A stretch of 64,000 nt of DNA from Prosthecobacter fusiformis (GTDB lineage Bacteria; Verrucomicrobiota; Verrucomicrobiia; Verrucomicrobiales; Verrucomicrobiaceae): the NCBI RefSeq assembly GCF_004364345.1, contig NZ_SOCA01000007.1, positions 62,001 to 126,000 on the forward strand, given 5' to 3'. Positions within the stretch are counted from its first letter, which is position 1. Every line of letters starts with the position of its first letter. Both the position numbers and the translations under genes were made by a program. The notes under the pieces were generated by a model, which saw only the letters and a program-made list of their open reading frames with translations, made no database searches and was not told where the DNA came from. Positions 19,677 to 29,600 of this stretch are shown here, piece after piece.

Positions 19677-20414
19677 TTAGGGAGTGAAGGAGCGGACGGT
19701 GCCGCGTGTGGGCTTCACCTGGACGGTCACGTAGTTCGCTGGCGGGGACTGCCGGGCATTGCGTGAATGGACGGTGAGGAACCATTCCTGCTGGGCGTCC
19801 AGGTCGGTGCTGCCATCTGGAAGGAAGCGAACGCGATAGGCGGTGTAGTCTGTCCCGGCGTCTGGCAGGGGCTTTTGTTCATCGCCTTCTTTCCAGTCGG
19901 TTTTGATCCGGGCATCCGTGATCAAAGTGGAGAGGGTGGCATCTTCGCTAATTTTTACTGCAGAGGGCAGGCGGCGGACTTCGCGTACGGGCCGGGCCTC
20001 CGCATTGTCCTGGTCAAAGATGAATGCCTGCACGGCACTTACGCCAGGGGATTCACCGAAAGAATTCGGGGCGGTGGATTTATAAAAGCGTACCTCAACG
20101 ACGCGGTCCCGCACCTGAGCGGTGTGGCGGGCCAGTTTCAGCTCATCGGAAACCATTTCACCGGCTTGACTGATCTGGTTGGCTTCCACCACGTCATTCG
20201 CCACGTTGGCGGTGAGGGACATAAGGACAGCTACCAGCGTGAGTACGGCCAGGATTTCGATGAGGGTGAAGCCCTGTCTGCGGCGGCGCGCCGGGGGGCC
20301 AGCAGGGAAGGTGAGGCCTGGATGTCGCTTCGCATCATGAGGTGCAAGTGACGGAATGGTTTCACGGAGAATTGGATTATTCACCGCCCGGCTTGTGTCA
20401 TGAGTTGTGCTCAT
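19677..20414 (-). CDS. Verru_Chthon cassette protein D (TIGR02596), GspH-like pseudopilin
   Basis: First gene of the cassette, 245 residues from the ATG at 20414. An unusually long basic leader (about 48 residues ending RRRRQG) precedes the class III signal FTLIEILAVLTLVAVL. The exported domain begins with the GspH-like DELKLARHTAQ helix region. Upstream in-frame codons extend the frame to 20498, but no start there is better. The spacing to the divergent leuS gene is about 270 bp, and promoters for both are expected there. Confidence 0.8.
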   Translation of the reverse strand: MSTTHDTSRAVNNPILRETIPSLAPHDAKRHPGLTFPAGPPARRRRQGFTLIEILAVLTLVAVLMSLTANVANDVVEANQISQAGEMVSDELKLARHTAQVRDRVVEVRFYKSTAPNSFGESPGVSAVQAFIFDQDNAEARPVREVRRLPSAVKISEDATLSTLITDARIKTDWKEGDEQKPLPDAGTDYTAYRVRFLPDGSTDLDAQQEWFLTVHSRNARQSPPANYVTVQVKPTRGTVRSFTP

Positions 20415-20684
20415 GATATACTTTGTAAATACCTGGCCTGATTGGTTCAATATAAAAATGATTTTTGCTGGTGTTATTATGACTTTGTGCAATATCAAAG
20501 AAAGATTTGGCTAAAGTCGGCGGAGGAAACCCTTTAGGGGGTAGATCTTGACCTGTGAAAGTAGGCCTTTTTGCTTTTGACAATCCGCAGGCAGGTGGGT
20601 GTTGAAATCTTTGCGCTGGACGTAGGTGACACTGCAACTCCTCGGTTGCGAAATGCCCCTGGTGCGCCTTCTTGCGCGCCCCGT
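20415..20684. promoter_or_regulatory. Divergent intergenic region, cassette D / leuS
   Basis: A 270-bp spacer between two divergent genes. The half next to cassette gene D is AT-rich (about 20415-20515), as expected for a promoter, but no single -35/-10 pair stands out. I see no leader peptide with a run of leucine codons and no clear attenuator before leuS. Confidence 0.35.
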
Positions 20685-23285
20685 ATGAGCAGCGAGCAGC
20701 GTAAAGCATTTCCTTTTTCCGAATTTGAGCCGAAGTGGCAGTCCGAGTGGGACGCCAAGCAGGCTTTCCGTACGCCGAACCCCGGCGATGCGGATTTTGA
20801 TGCCTCCAAGCCGAAGTTTTATGTGCTCGATATGTTCCCGTATCCGAGCGGTGCAGGGCTGCATGTGGGGCACCCGGAAGGGTATACGGCCACGGACATT
20901 ATTGGCCGCTATAAGAAGATGACAGGTCACAACGTCCTGCACCCGATGGGGTGGGATGCTTTTGGCCTGCCCGCTGAGCAGTATGCTATCAAGACCGGCC
21001 AGCATCCGCGTGTGACGACGGAGGCCAATATTGACGGATTCCGTGGCCAGCTTAAGCGCCTGGGTTTCGCCTATGACTGGAGCCGTGAGGTGAACACCAC
21101 GGACCCGGGTTATTTCAAATGGACGCAGTGGATCTTCATGAAGCTGTATAACAGCTATGTGAATGCAGAGGGCAAGGCAGCTCCTATCAGCGAGCTGGAA
21201 GCGCAGGGACTGAGCCGCGCGGAGATTGACGCCCGCCGCCTGGCCTATGTGAGCGAGGCCCCGGTGAACTGGTGCCCGGAGCTGGGCACCGTGCTGGCCA
21301 ATGAAGAGGTCATTGATGGCAAGAGCGAGGTTGGAGGATTTCCGGTGGAGCGCCGTCCGCTGCGCCAGTGGATGCTGCGCATCACGAGCTTTGCCCAGCG
21401 TCTGATTGATGAACTGGATGGCCTGGACTGGCCGGAGAGCATCCGCCTGCTGCAGCGGAACTGGATTGGGCGCAGTGAAGGGGCGGAGGTGAAGTTCTCC
21501 CTGGTCGGCAATGACCAGACCGTCACTGTATTTACGACGCGGCCGGACACGCTGTTCGGAGCAACTTACATGGTCATTGCTCCCGAGCATCCGCTTGTGG
21601 AGGTGATCACCACACCGGAACAAAAAGAGGCCGTGGCTGCATATCAAAAAGCCGTCGGCTCTAAGTCCGACTTGGAGCGCACGGAGCTGGCCAAGGACAA
21701 GACTGGCGTCTTCACGGGTGGTTTTGCCATCAATCCCGTCAATGACGAGAAGATCCCTGTGTGGATCGCCGACTATGTCATGATGGGTTACGGAACTGGG
21801 GCCATCATGGCCGTGCCCGCGCATGATGAACGGGATTGGGAGTTTGCTACCAAGTTCCATTTACCCATCCGTGAGGTGGTGGCGGCTGCGCCGAAGCTGG
21901 AAAGTGAAGGAGGTTCTGTTTGTGAGATGGAACCCGCAAGTTGCTTCGCCAGTGCAGGTTTCGCAGTGAATTCTGGTTTTCTGAATGGCATGGCGACACC
22001 CGAAGCCAAAAAGAAAATGGCCGCCTGGCTGGAAGAAAAAGGCCTGGGCAAGGCGATGGTGAACTTCAAGCTGCGCGACTGGCTTTTCAGCCGTCAGCGG
22101 TATTGGGGGGAGCCGTTCCCGATTGTGTGGGAAAACGGCGAGCACCGTTCCATCCCGGAGACGGAGCTGCCACTGCTGCCGCCGACGCTGGAAGACTTCA
22201 AACCGAGCGGCACGCCTGAGCCACCGCTGTCCAAGGCGACCGACTGGGTGAAGTATTCTGAAACCGCCACGCGCGAGCTGAACACGATGCCGCAGTGGGC
22301 AGGCTCGTGCTGGTACTACCTGCGCTATTGCGATGCGCAGAATAACCAACGATTCGTCAGCGAAGAGGCGGAGAAATACTGGATGGGCGGTGGCAAGCCC
22401 GGCGGTGTGGATCTTTACGTCGGCGGCACCGAGCACGCTGTGCTGCACCTGCTGTATGCTCGCTTTTGGCACAAGGTGTTGTTTGATCTGGGCTACGTGA
22501 GCACGCCGGAGCCGTTCCAGCGTCTGGTGAACCAGGGCCTCATCATGGGGGAGGACGGCCAGAAGATGTCCAAGAGCCGTGGCAACGTGGTGAACCCGGA
22601 TGACGTGGTGAAGGAATACGGTGCCGATGCGCTGCGCCTGTATGAGATGTTCATGGGCCCGCTGGAGCAGGTGAAACCGTGGAGCATGAAAGGTGTGGAA
22701 GGCGTGTATCGCTTCCTGGCCCGCGTGTGGCGTCTGGTCATGGAGCAGAATGCCGAGGGCGAGTGGAGCATCTCCGCCGCGCTCCAGGATGTGCCTGCGG
22801 AAAAGGTAGTGACCAAGGTCCTGCATGAGACCATCAAAAAGTGCGGCGAGGACATCGAGAAGCTGAGCTTCAACACCGCAATCGCGCAAATGATGGTGTG
22901 CACGAATGCCTTTACCGCTGCGGCCACAAAGCCGGTGAAAGAGATCGTCACCTTCCTGAAAGTGCTCGGACCGTTTGCCCCGCATCTGGCGGAGGAACTG
23001 AATGCCCGCATTGCAACCAAGTTTGCCGATGTTTCCGTGAAGGGTCTGCTCAGTGATGAAACGTGGCCAGCCTATGATCCTGCCGCCCTCATTGAAGACG
23101 AAGTGGAAATTGTCTTCCAGGTGAATGGCAAGCTGCGTGACAAGGCGCGCGTGGCCATCCAAGCCACCAAGGAGGAGATCGAAAAGATCGCCCTCGCCAG
23201 CCCCCGCGTGCAGGAGTTCATGGAAGGCAAGCCCATCAAAAAGCTCATCGTCGTTCCCGGGAAACTGGTGAACATCGTCGTCTGA
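20685..23285 (+). CDS. leuS: Leucyl-tRNA synthetase
   Basis: An 866-residue class I synthetase that charges tRNA-Leu in the cytoplasm. The HIGH motif is HVGH at residues 60-63 and the KMSKS loop lies near 627-631. The CP1 editing domain sits between them (about 230-430), and an anticodon-binding and C-terminal domain ends the protein. Length is typical for bacterial LeuRS. I chose the ATG at 20685 because the family begins with this [11 protein letters not shown]-type segment; upstream in-frame codons to 20571 look non-coding. A clear terminator follows at 23364-23410. Confidence 0.97.
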   Translation: MSSEQRKAFPFSEFEPKWQSEWDAKQAFRTPNPGDADFDASKPKFYVLDMFPYPSGAGLHVGHPEGYTATDIIGRYKKMTGHNVLHPMGWDAFGLPAEQYAIKTGQHPRVTTEANIDGFRGQLKRLGFAYDWSREVNTTDPGYFKWTQWIFMKLYNSYVNAEGKAAPISELEAQGLSRAEIDARRLAYVSEAPVNWCPELGTVLANEEVIDGKSEVGGFPVERRPLRQWMLRITSFAQRLIDELDGLDWPESIRLLQRNWIGRSEGAEVKFSLVGNDQTVTVFTTRPDTLFGATYMVIAPEHPLVEVITTPEQKEAVAAYQKAVGSKSDLERTELAKDKTGVFTGGFAINPVNDEKIPVWIADYVMMGYGTGAIMAVPAHDERDWEFATKFHLPIREVVAAAPKLESEGGSVCEMEPASCFASAGFAVNSGFLNGMATPEAKKKMAAWLEEKGLGKAMVNFKLRDWLFSRQRYWGEPFPIVWENGEHRSIPETELPLLPPTLEDFKPSGTPEPPLSKATDWVKYSETATRELNTMPQWAGSCWYYLRYCDAQNNQRFVSEEAEKYWMGGGKPGGVDLYVGGTEHAVLHLLYARFWHKVLFDLGYVSTPEPFQRLVNQGLIMGEDGQKMSKSRGNVVNPDDVVKEYGADALRLYEMFMGPLEQVKPWSMKGVEGVYRFLARVWRLVMEQNAEGEWSISAALQDVPAEKVVTKVLHETIKKCGEDIEKLSFNTAIAQMMVCTNAFTAAATKPVKEIVTFLKVLGPFAPHLAEELNARIATKFADVSVKGLLSDETWPAYDPAALIEDEVEIVFQVNGKLRDKARVAIQATKEEIEKIALASPRVQEFMEGKPIKKLIVVPGKLVNIVV

Positions 23286-23363
23286 TCCATGGAGCACACG
23301 CGTCCTCGCGTGCCGTTTTTCGCGTCTCGCGGAAAACCGTTCTCAGACCTCGTCAAAACATTC

Positions 23364-23410
23364 AAAAGGCGCAAAGAAGAAGACCTCTTTTTTGCGCCTT
23401 TTGTTTTTTT
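23364..23410 (+). terminator. Intrinsic terminator of leuS
   Basis: A 12-bp perfect stem (AAAAGGCGCAAA at 23364-23375 with TTTGCGCCTTTT at 23391-23402) followed by GTTTTTTT. It lies about 80 bp after the leuS stop and is a typical rho-independent terminator. Confidence 0.85.
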
Positions 23411-23523
23411 CAGTAAGGCTTTTCTGAACCTAGGCTGTGCTCAAAGTACTGCGCTTTTCCCGTTAAAACCGCACAAATAGCAGACACAAAGCAACTGCGT
23501 TCAAGCCCTGAGGCTTTGGAAAG

Positions 23524-23600
<77 letters not shown>

Positions 23601-23784
23601 ACCTTTTAGCGGGGCTTTGCGGCCCGGCTGGGGAAGGCGATAGTGGCGTTTAGCGGCTGTGTTTGCAACTGAGATGTTAATGGAAAATGGAGATTCTTTA
23701 TGGCTGCCAATCCAGGGCAACTAAACAGCCCATGATGTCACCTGTTTTCTCTTGAGAAGAATCCCATCGCAGGGATGTTTACCC

Positions 23785-24963
23785 ATGACCATCCTGCCTG
23801 AGCAAGATAAGAGCGTCGATTGGGGCCGTAAAGGTTCGCAGATGATCGTGACGTTGGCATGCCTTGTTGTCGTCATTGCAGGCATGAAGGAGGCGGCGGG
23901 TGTGCTGGTGCCGATGGTGTATGCCTTTTTCCTGGCCGTGCTCAGTTTTCCTTTATTGCGGTGGCTGACGAAACACAAGATTCCGGGGCCTGTGGCGCTG
24001 GGGATCACACTGCTGGTGAATCTGGGCGTGCTGGCTGGATTGATCACGCTGGCGGTGCGGTTGCTGATCAATTTTAATTCCGACCTTCCCCGCTACCTGC
24101 GCGGCCTGCAGCGTAATCTTACCGATCTGGGCGTATGGCTGGATGAAAACGGCATCGAAGGGGCCAAGGACTTGATGGGCAGCCTGTTCGATTGGAATAC
24201 CATCATTGGTTATGCCACGCAGCAGGATGTGATGTCCCGCATCGGCTCCATGCTGGGCAGCACCTTTGGTACCCTGGCCACCGTCTTCGCAGGACTGGTG
24301 ATGATCTTGATCCTGATGATGTTTGTGCTCATGGAGGCCCCGGGCACCCACCGGCGCATGGTGGCTGTGCGCATGGCGGGCGGGCCGAATTTCAGCGGGC
24401 TGATGCGCAGTGTTTCAGACATACAAAAGTACTTGGGCATCAAGACGCTGATCAGTGCCCTGACCGGTCTGCTGGCGGGTGCCTGGTGCTGGTTCTTTGA
24501 TCTGCAATACCCGCTGCTGTGGGCCATCCTGGCTTTTGTCTTTAATTACATTCCGGCAGTGGGCAGCACGGCGGCCTGTATCCCGGCTGTTATCGAGGCA
24601 CTCGTGCAGCATGGCGGCGGAACGGCGATCGGGGTGGCTATCGGTTATGGGGGCATCAACTTCGCCCTGGATAATTTTGTGCAGCCGACCCTGCTGGGAA
24701 ACCGCTTCGGCATTTCCGCTCTTGTGGTGGTACTTTCAGTGATCTTTTGGGGCTGGATCTGGGGACCGATGGGCATGTTTTTGGCCGTGCCTCTGACCAT
24801 GGTCATCAAGGTGCTACTGGATAACAGCGAGGAATTCCGCTGGGTTTCTGTGGCCATGTCCCAGAAAAAAATCCGCCGGGGTGAGGTGGAAGTGGTGGGC
24901 TATGACCTGGATGAAAATGAGATCGTGGGTGCGGGTGCCACAACGGAGATCCCAGGGCGCTGA
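23785..24963 (+). CDS. AI-2E family transporter
   Basis: A 392-residue membrane protein of the AI-2E (PF01594) family. Hydrophobic segments occur near residues 20-60 in pairs, then a long soluble region (about 95-160), then a helical bundle to about residue 350 with the typical ALLAGAWCWFF and GPMGMFLAVPL segments. Members export small molecules (for example autoinducer-2) or act as Na+/H+ antiporters; the substrate here is unknown. I chose the ATG at 23785; a TTG at 23752 is possible. The gene stands alone downstream of the tRNA and is convergent with the methyltransferase gene. Confidence 0.88.
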   Translation: MTILPEQDKSVDWGRKGSQMIVTLACLVVVIAGMKEAAGVLVPMVYAFFLAVLSFPLLRWLTKHKIPGPVALGITLLVNLGVLAGLITLAVRLLINFNSDLPRYLRGLQRNLTDLGVWLDENGIEGAKDLMGSLFDWNTIIGYATQQDVMSRIGSMLGSTFGTLATVFAGLVMILILMMFVLMEAPGTHRRMVAVRMAGGPNFSGLMRSVSDIQKYLGIKTLISALTGLLAGAWCWFFDLQYPLLWAILAFVFNYIPAVGSTAACIPAVIEALVQHGGGTAIGVAIGYGGINFALDNFVQPTLLGNRFGISALVVVLSVIFWGWIWGPMGMFLAVPLTMVIKVLLDNSEEFRWVSVAMSQKKIRRGEVEVVGYDLDENEIVGAGATTEIPGR

Positions 24964-24990
24964 TACAGGCTCGCGTATCGTCGTTGTCTC

Positions 24991-25671
24991 CTATGTGTCT
25001 GCCAGCCCGTAGAACAGCATGTGTTGCCAGGGCAATTCGTCGAACTCGCGCACTTTTTTAAAGCCGTTCACGGTTAGTTCTTTGTCGATCTGGGCCTTCG
25101 TCATCTTATGCTCAGGCTTGATGGGCACGCTGTCATCCTCTGCCCGGAATTCCACAAGGACGATGACGCCTTCCGGTTTCAGTGCCTGGCGCATACCGGC
25201 CAACATTTGCTCCGGGTGGGAGAATTCGTGGTAAACATCCACCAGCAGGATCATGTCGCAGGACGCAGGCGGGAGCTTGGGGTCATGCGGCTCGCCAATG
25301 ATGCTTTCAATGTGAGTGATGCCTTTGGCCTCCGCACGTTTTTTTAGCATTTCGATCATTTCCGGCTGCACCTCCACGGCATAGACCTTGCCGTCTTTGC
25401 CCACGGCTTCGGCGATGGGGAGTGTATGGTAGCCATTGCCGCTGCCCATATCGCAGACGGCCATGCCGGGTTTCAGCTTCAGTTCCTCCCGCATTTTTAG
25501 CGTGGCTTCCTCCCGGTCGCGTTTATGCCGGATGAGCCAGTTAGCCCCCTGCCAGTGCATGGTCTGCGCGATAACGCGCCCCATGTATTCTTCTCTTGCC
25601 ACAGGAGGGAGAGAGGGGGTCTGGGCCTGGAGGCTAAAGGCCAGCAGCGTGAGGAAGAAGAAGCATTTCAT
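24991..25671 (-). CDS. Exported class I SAM-dependent methyltransferase
   Basis: A 226-residue protein with a Rossmann methyltransferase core: SAM motif I is VCDMGSGNGYH, then the acidic end of strand 2 (VEVQPEM) and motif IV LLVDVYHEF. An N-terminal signal peptide (MKCFFFLTLLAFSLQAQ) suggests export, which is unusual for a SAM enzyme but seen in related proteins of this phylum. The substrate is unknown. The ATG at 25671 is chosen because the signal peptide starts there. The upstream spacer (25672-25844) is AT-rich and shared with the divergent P-loop gene. Confidence 0.8.
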   Translation of the reverse strand: MKCFFFLTLLAFSLQAQTPSLPPVAREEYMGRVIAQTMHWQGANWLIRHKRDREEATLKMREELKLKPGMAVCDMGSGNGYHTLPIAEAVGKDGKVYAVEVQPEMIEMLKKRAEAKGITHIESIIGEPHDPKLPPASCDMILLVDVYHEFSHPEQMLAGMRQALKPEGVIVLVEFRAEDDSVPIKPEHKMTKAQIDKELTVNGFKKVREFDELPWQHMLFYGLADT

Positions 25672-25793
25672 GTCGAATAAGCTAAACGCGGCGTAATCCA
25701 TTTCCATGCGGTAGCGGAAGGAATCAGTGCAGCGAAAAAGAGGCCTTAATAGCACTCACTTCTGGAAATTATGGAAACATTAATTATTTATGC

Positions 25794-25821
25794 TTGCAAT
25801 AATTTTAATAATTCATAGAAT
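25794..25821 (+). promoter_or_regulatory. Candidate sigma-70 promoter of the P-loop gene
   Basis: TTGCAA at 25794-25799 and TAGAAT at 25816-25821 are separated by 16 bp, in an AT-rich spacer 24 bp upstream of the ATG at 25845. Similarity to the general bacterial consensus is the only evidence. Confidence 0.4.
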
Positions 25822-25844
25822 ATCAACGAAGCCCGACAAAAATT

Positions 25845-26585
25845 ATGAAAAAGCTGATCCTCATCCAGAATGACTATCCTTCCACTGGCAAGAGCACGCT
25901 CGCTCATTGCTGTGCCCGTTACCTCTCCCAATATGGTGCCTCCCATCAGTTGATCTCCCTCGTCGAAGATGCTGGGACGGATACTTCTGGAAGGATCTTT
26001 GATGCGAATACATTGACTCCAGACAGCCTGCTGGACCGGATGGAAGATAGCCCGATCACCATCCTGGAGATCGCCACTGGCATGGGAGATTTTTTTGAAA
26101 AACTGTATCAGAATGAGCAGCTCGACCTCGTCTTTCATGAAGCCAGCATCAGCCTCTCGGTGGTGCTGCCCGTAACCAGTGAATACGACAGCTTCGACTC
26201 CGTTTTGGAGGCTGCTGAGGTCTATTCTGACAATGCTGAATATACCATCGCCCACCTCATCACCAGCAGCTATGAGGATGATGACAAGGTCTGGGATACC
26301 AGCTACGCAGCCCGCGTGATGGACATGTTCGAAGCGGTGGAACTTTATATTCCCGAGATCGGCTTTCAGCTTGAGCTTGAGCTGCGCAGCCAGCACGCCA
26401 GCCTGAATGAGGCTCTGATGGACCCACAGGCTGATGAGCACTTTGGCAAGGACTTCACCAAGTGGATGAGCCGCGTGATGGGCCAGGTGGACAGCGCCCG
26501 CCAATACCTCTTCGGCGAAGCCTTCCGCCCCACAACGACACCGAAGCCCGTCAAACGGACCCGCGCCAAAGCGAAATCCCTCTGA
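25845..26585 (+). CDS. Orphan P-loop NTPase-like protein (ParA/CobQ-like)
   Basis: A 246-residue cytoplasmic protein. It opens with a beta strand and a P-loop-like segment NDYPSTGKST; the GKST core is intact but the first Gly of a classical Walker A is replaced. The rest alternates strands and helices as in ParA/CobQ/MinD-like ATPases, and the C-terminal tail is basic (KPVKRTRAKAKS). No partner gene such as parB is adjacent, and I do not recognise a function. A strong terminator follows at 26621. Confidence 0.7.
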   Translation: MKKLILIQNDYPSTGKSTLAHCCARYLSQYGASHQLISLVEDAGTDTSGRIFDANTLTPDSLLDRMEDSPITILEIATGMGDFFEKLYQNEQLDLVFHEASISLSVVLPVTSEYDSFDSVLEAAEVYSDNAEYTIAHLITSSYEDDDKVWDTSYAARVMDMFEAVELYIPEIGFQLELELRSQHASLNEALMDPQADEHFGKDFTKWMSRVMGQVDSARQYLFGEAFRPTTTPKPVKRTRAKAKSL

Positions 26586-26620
26586 GATTCCCTTGTTTCG
26601 CTCTCAACTCCCCCAGAAAA

Positions 26621-26645
26621 CACCCGGTCTTCACCGGGTGTTTTT
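26621..26645 (+). terminator. Intrinsic terminator after P-loop gene
   Basis: A perfect 8-bp stem (CACCCGGT at 26621-26628, ACCGGGTG at 26633-26640) with loop CTTC, followed by TTTTT. It lies 36 bp after the stop of the P-loop gene, between two convergent genes. Confidence 0.85.
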
Positions 26646-26671
26646 GTTTTGGGGCGTTTGCTATGAAGGGT

Positions 26672-29600
26672 TTATTTACCCAACCTCACCAGCAGGTCCT
26701 TGCTCTCGACGCTTTCGCTGATCTTGACGCAGATTTCCTGGACGGTACCGGCAGTAGGCGCAGAGACTGCGGCGAACATTTTCATGGCTTCCAGGGTCAC
26801 GAGGGTTTCACCTTCTTTGACCTTCTGGCCCACGCTCACCGCGATGCTGGCGACCATGCCGGGCATGGGGGCACCCACTTGAGTGGGATCCGCTGGGTCA
26901 GCCTTGATCTTGGACACTGCATTGACGGCGAGGGCCTTGTTGGTGACCGTCGTGTGACGCGGGTAGCCGTTGAGCTCAAAGATGGCGGTCTGCTGGCCAT
27001 TGGCATCCGGCTCGGTCATGTTTAGCAGGCGGACGAAGAGGGTCTTGCCAGCTTCAAGCTCGATGTTGATCTCCTCCTTCTGCTGCACGCCATAATAATA
27101 AGCCGGGGTGGGCAGTGCGGCGATGTCGCCATAGGTCTTGCGGAACTCGGCGAATTTCAGGAACACATCCGGGTACATGAGGTAGCTCCACACGTCATCT
27201 TCGGTGGGCTTCTTCTTCATCTTCTGCTCCAGCTCGGCACGCACTTCAGTCAGATTCACCTTTGCGGCATGGGTGCCGGGGCGGCCTTTGATGCGCTTGC
27301 CGCCTTTGCCGACGATGGCATCGGCCAGGGAATTCCACTTCTTGCGGCTGTCGGCGGCTTTGTTGGCCTCCATGCCGTAGAAGGGCTCGCCCAGCCAGCC
27401 TTCGAACATGCTGGTGACGTCCTTGCTCCACTTGGTGCCAGTGAGCTGGAAGATATCTCCAGGCTTCACCCCACGGGCCACGCATTCGATGGCGAGATCG
27501 CCGACGACCTTGGAAGATGGTGTCACCTTAACGATGTCACCGCAGAGCTGGTTTACCTCCGCATAGGCGTGGGCGATCTCCGGCCAGCGTGGCCCTAGGC
27601 CCATGCCGATGGCCTGCTCCTTGAGGTTGGTGTACTGGCCACCGGGCATTTCATGCAGATAGACCTCGGCGGTGCCGTATGGCTCACTGGTATCAAAGGG
27701 TTTGTAATAGGCGCGCACGGTGGCCCAGTAGTCGCTGAATTCCTGCAGGGCATCGGTATCCAGGCCAGTATCCCGAGGGGTGTGCTGGAGGGCGGCAACG
27801 ATGGAATTCAGGTTCGGCTGGCTGGTGCCGCCGGACATGGAGGCGATGGCGGCATCCGCCACATCCACACCGGCTTCTGCCGCCTCAATGATGCTGGCGG
27901 CGTTCAGGCCGCTGGTGTCGTGAGTGTGGAAATGAATAGGAATCCCCACTTCATCCTTCAACGCTTTGACCAGCTTTCTTGCGGCATATGGACGCACCAA
28001 GCCGGCCATATCCTTAATGCAGAGCATGTGCGCGCCCATCTTTTCCAGTTCCTTGGCCAGGCGGACGTAATACTTGAGGTCATACTTGTCCCGCTTGGGA
28101 TCCAGGATATCCCCGGTATAACAAAGAGTGCCTTCACAAATGGAGCTGGTGTCCTCACGCACGGCATCCATGGCGGCGGTGAGGTTGGGCAGGTAGTTCA
28201 GGCTGTCAAAGATGCGGAAGATGTCCATGCCGTTTTGCGCAGCATGCTTGATGAAACCCTTCACCACGTTGTCCGGATAATTGGTATAACCAACAGCATT
28301 GCTGCCACGGAAGAGCATCTGGAGGAGGATGTTGGGCACCTTTTCGCGGATGTCGCGCAGGCGCTCCCACGGATCTTCACGCAGGAAGCGCATGGTCACA
28401 TCAAAGGTGGCTCCACCCCACATTTCCAGGGAGAAGAGATCCGGCGTGCGGCGGGCCACGGCATCCGCCACGGCCAGCATGTCAAAGGTGCGCATGCGGG
28501 TGGCCAGCAGCGACTGGTGGGCATCGCGCATGGTGGTATCCGTGATGAGCAGGCGCTTCTGCTTGGCGATCCAGTCTTTACAGAACTTCTCCGGTCCCAT
28601 CTCGGTGAGGATCTGCTTGGTGCCTTTAGGCGGCTCCATGCGGTGGTCCCACTGCGGGATGGGCGCGCCGATGAAGGCTTTGCTGATCTTGTGGCCTTTG
28701 GCAAAGGGATTGCCGTTGACGATGGTATCCGCGAGGTAGCTGAGCAGCTTCGAGGCACGGTCCTGGCGGGCCGTAAATTTCAATAGCTCAGGATTGTTAT
28801 CAATGAAGCGGGTGGTGGCCTGGCCGGTCTTGAAGTCTTCATGATGCACCACGTTCATCAGGAACGGGATGTTCGTCTTCACGCCACGGATGCGGAATTC
28901 GCGGAGTCCACGGTCCATGCGGTCCAGTGCCTGCTGATAGGTGCGGCCATAGACCGTCATCTTCACCAGCATGGAGTCATAATAAGGAGTGATGACCGCG
29001 TTCGTTGCGCCCAGGGCTCCATCCAGACGGACGCCGAAGCCGCCTGGGCTGCGGTAGGTGAGGATCTTGCCAAAGTCCGGCGTGAAGGCATTTTCAGGGT
29101 CTTCCGTGGTGATGCGGCACTGGATGGCAAAACCGCTTTTTTCGATCTTGTCCTGCGGTGGTAGGGCCAGTGGCTCCTGATGGATCTGGTAGCCCTGGGC
29201 GATGAGGATCTGGCTGCGGACGATGTCAATGCCGGTGATCTCTTCCGTGACCGTGTGCTCCACCTGGATGCGCGGGTTCATCTCGATGAAGAACCATTCG
29301 CCCGTTTCGTGGTCCACGAGGAACTCCACCGTACCAGCGTGTGTGTAGTTCACCTCCTTGGCCAGTTTCACCGCTGCTTCGCAAAGGCCATCAATGACCT
29401 CCTGCTTCAAGCCATAGCTGGGGGCCTGCTCGATGACTTTTTGGTGACGACGTTGGACGGAGCAATCACGCTCATGCAGGTGCAAAACGTTGCCGTGTTT
29501 ATCCGCCAGGATCTGCACTTCGATGTGCTTGGCCTTGCCCACGAATTTTTCCAGGAACACGGCCCCATTGCCGAACGAACGCAGGGCTTCAGTCTGGGCT

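Noticed and set aside
21861-23297. 478-residue open frame on the minus strand
   Set aside because: Antisense to leuS, whose motifs are complete. The translation is His/Arg/Leu-rich with no domain.
27653-28786. 377-residue open frame on the plus strand
   Set aside because: Antisense to pyruvate carboxylase; a shadow frame.
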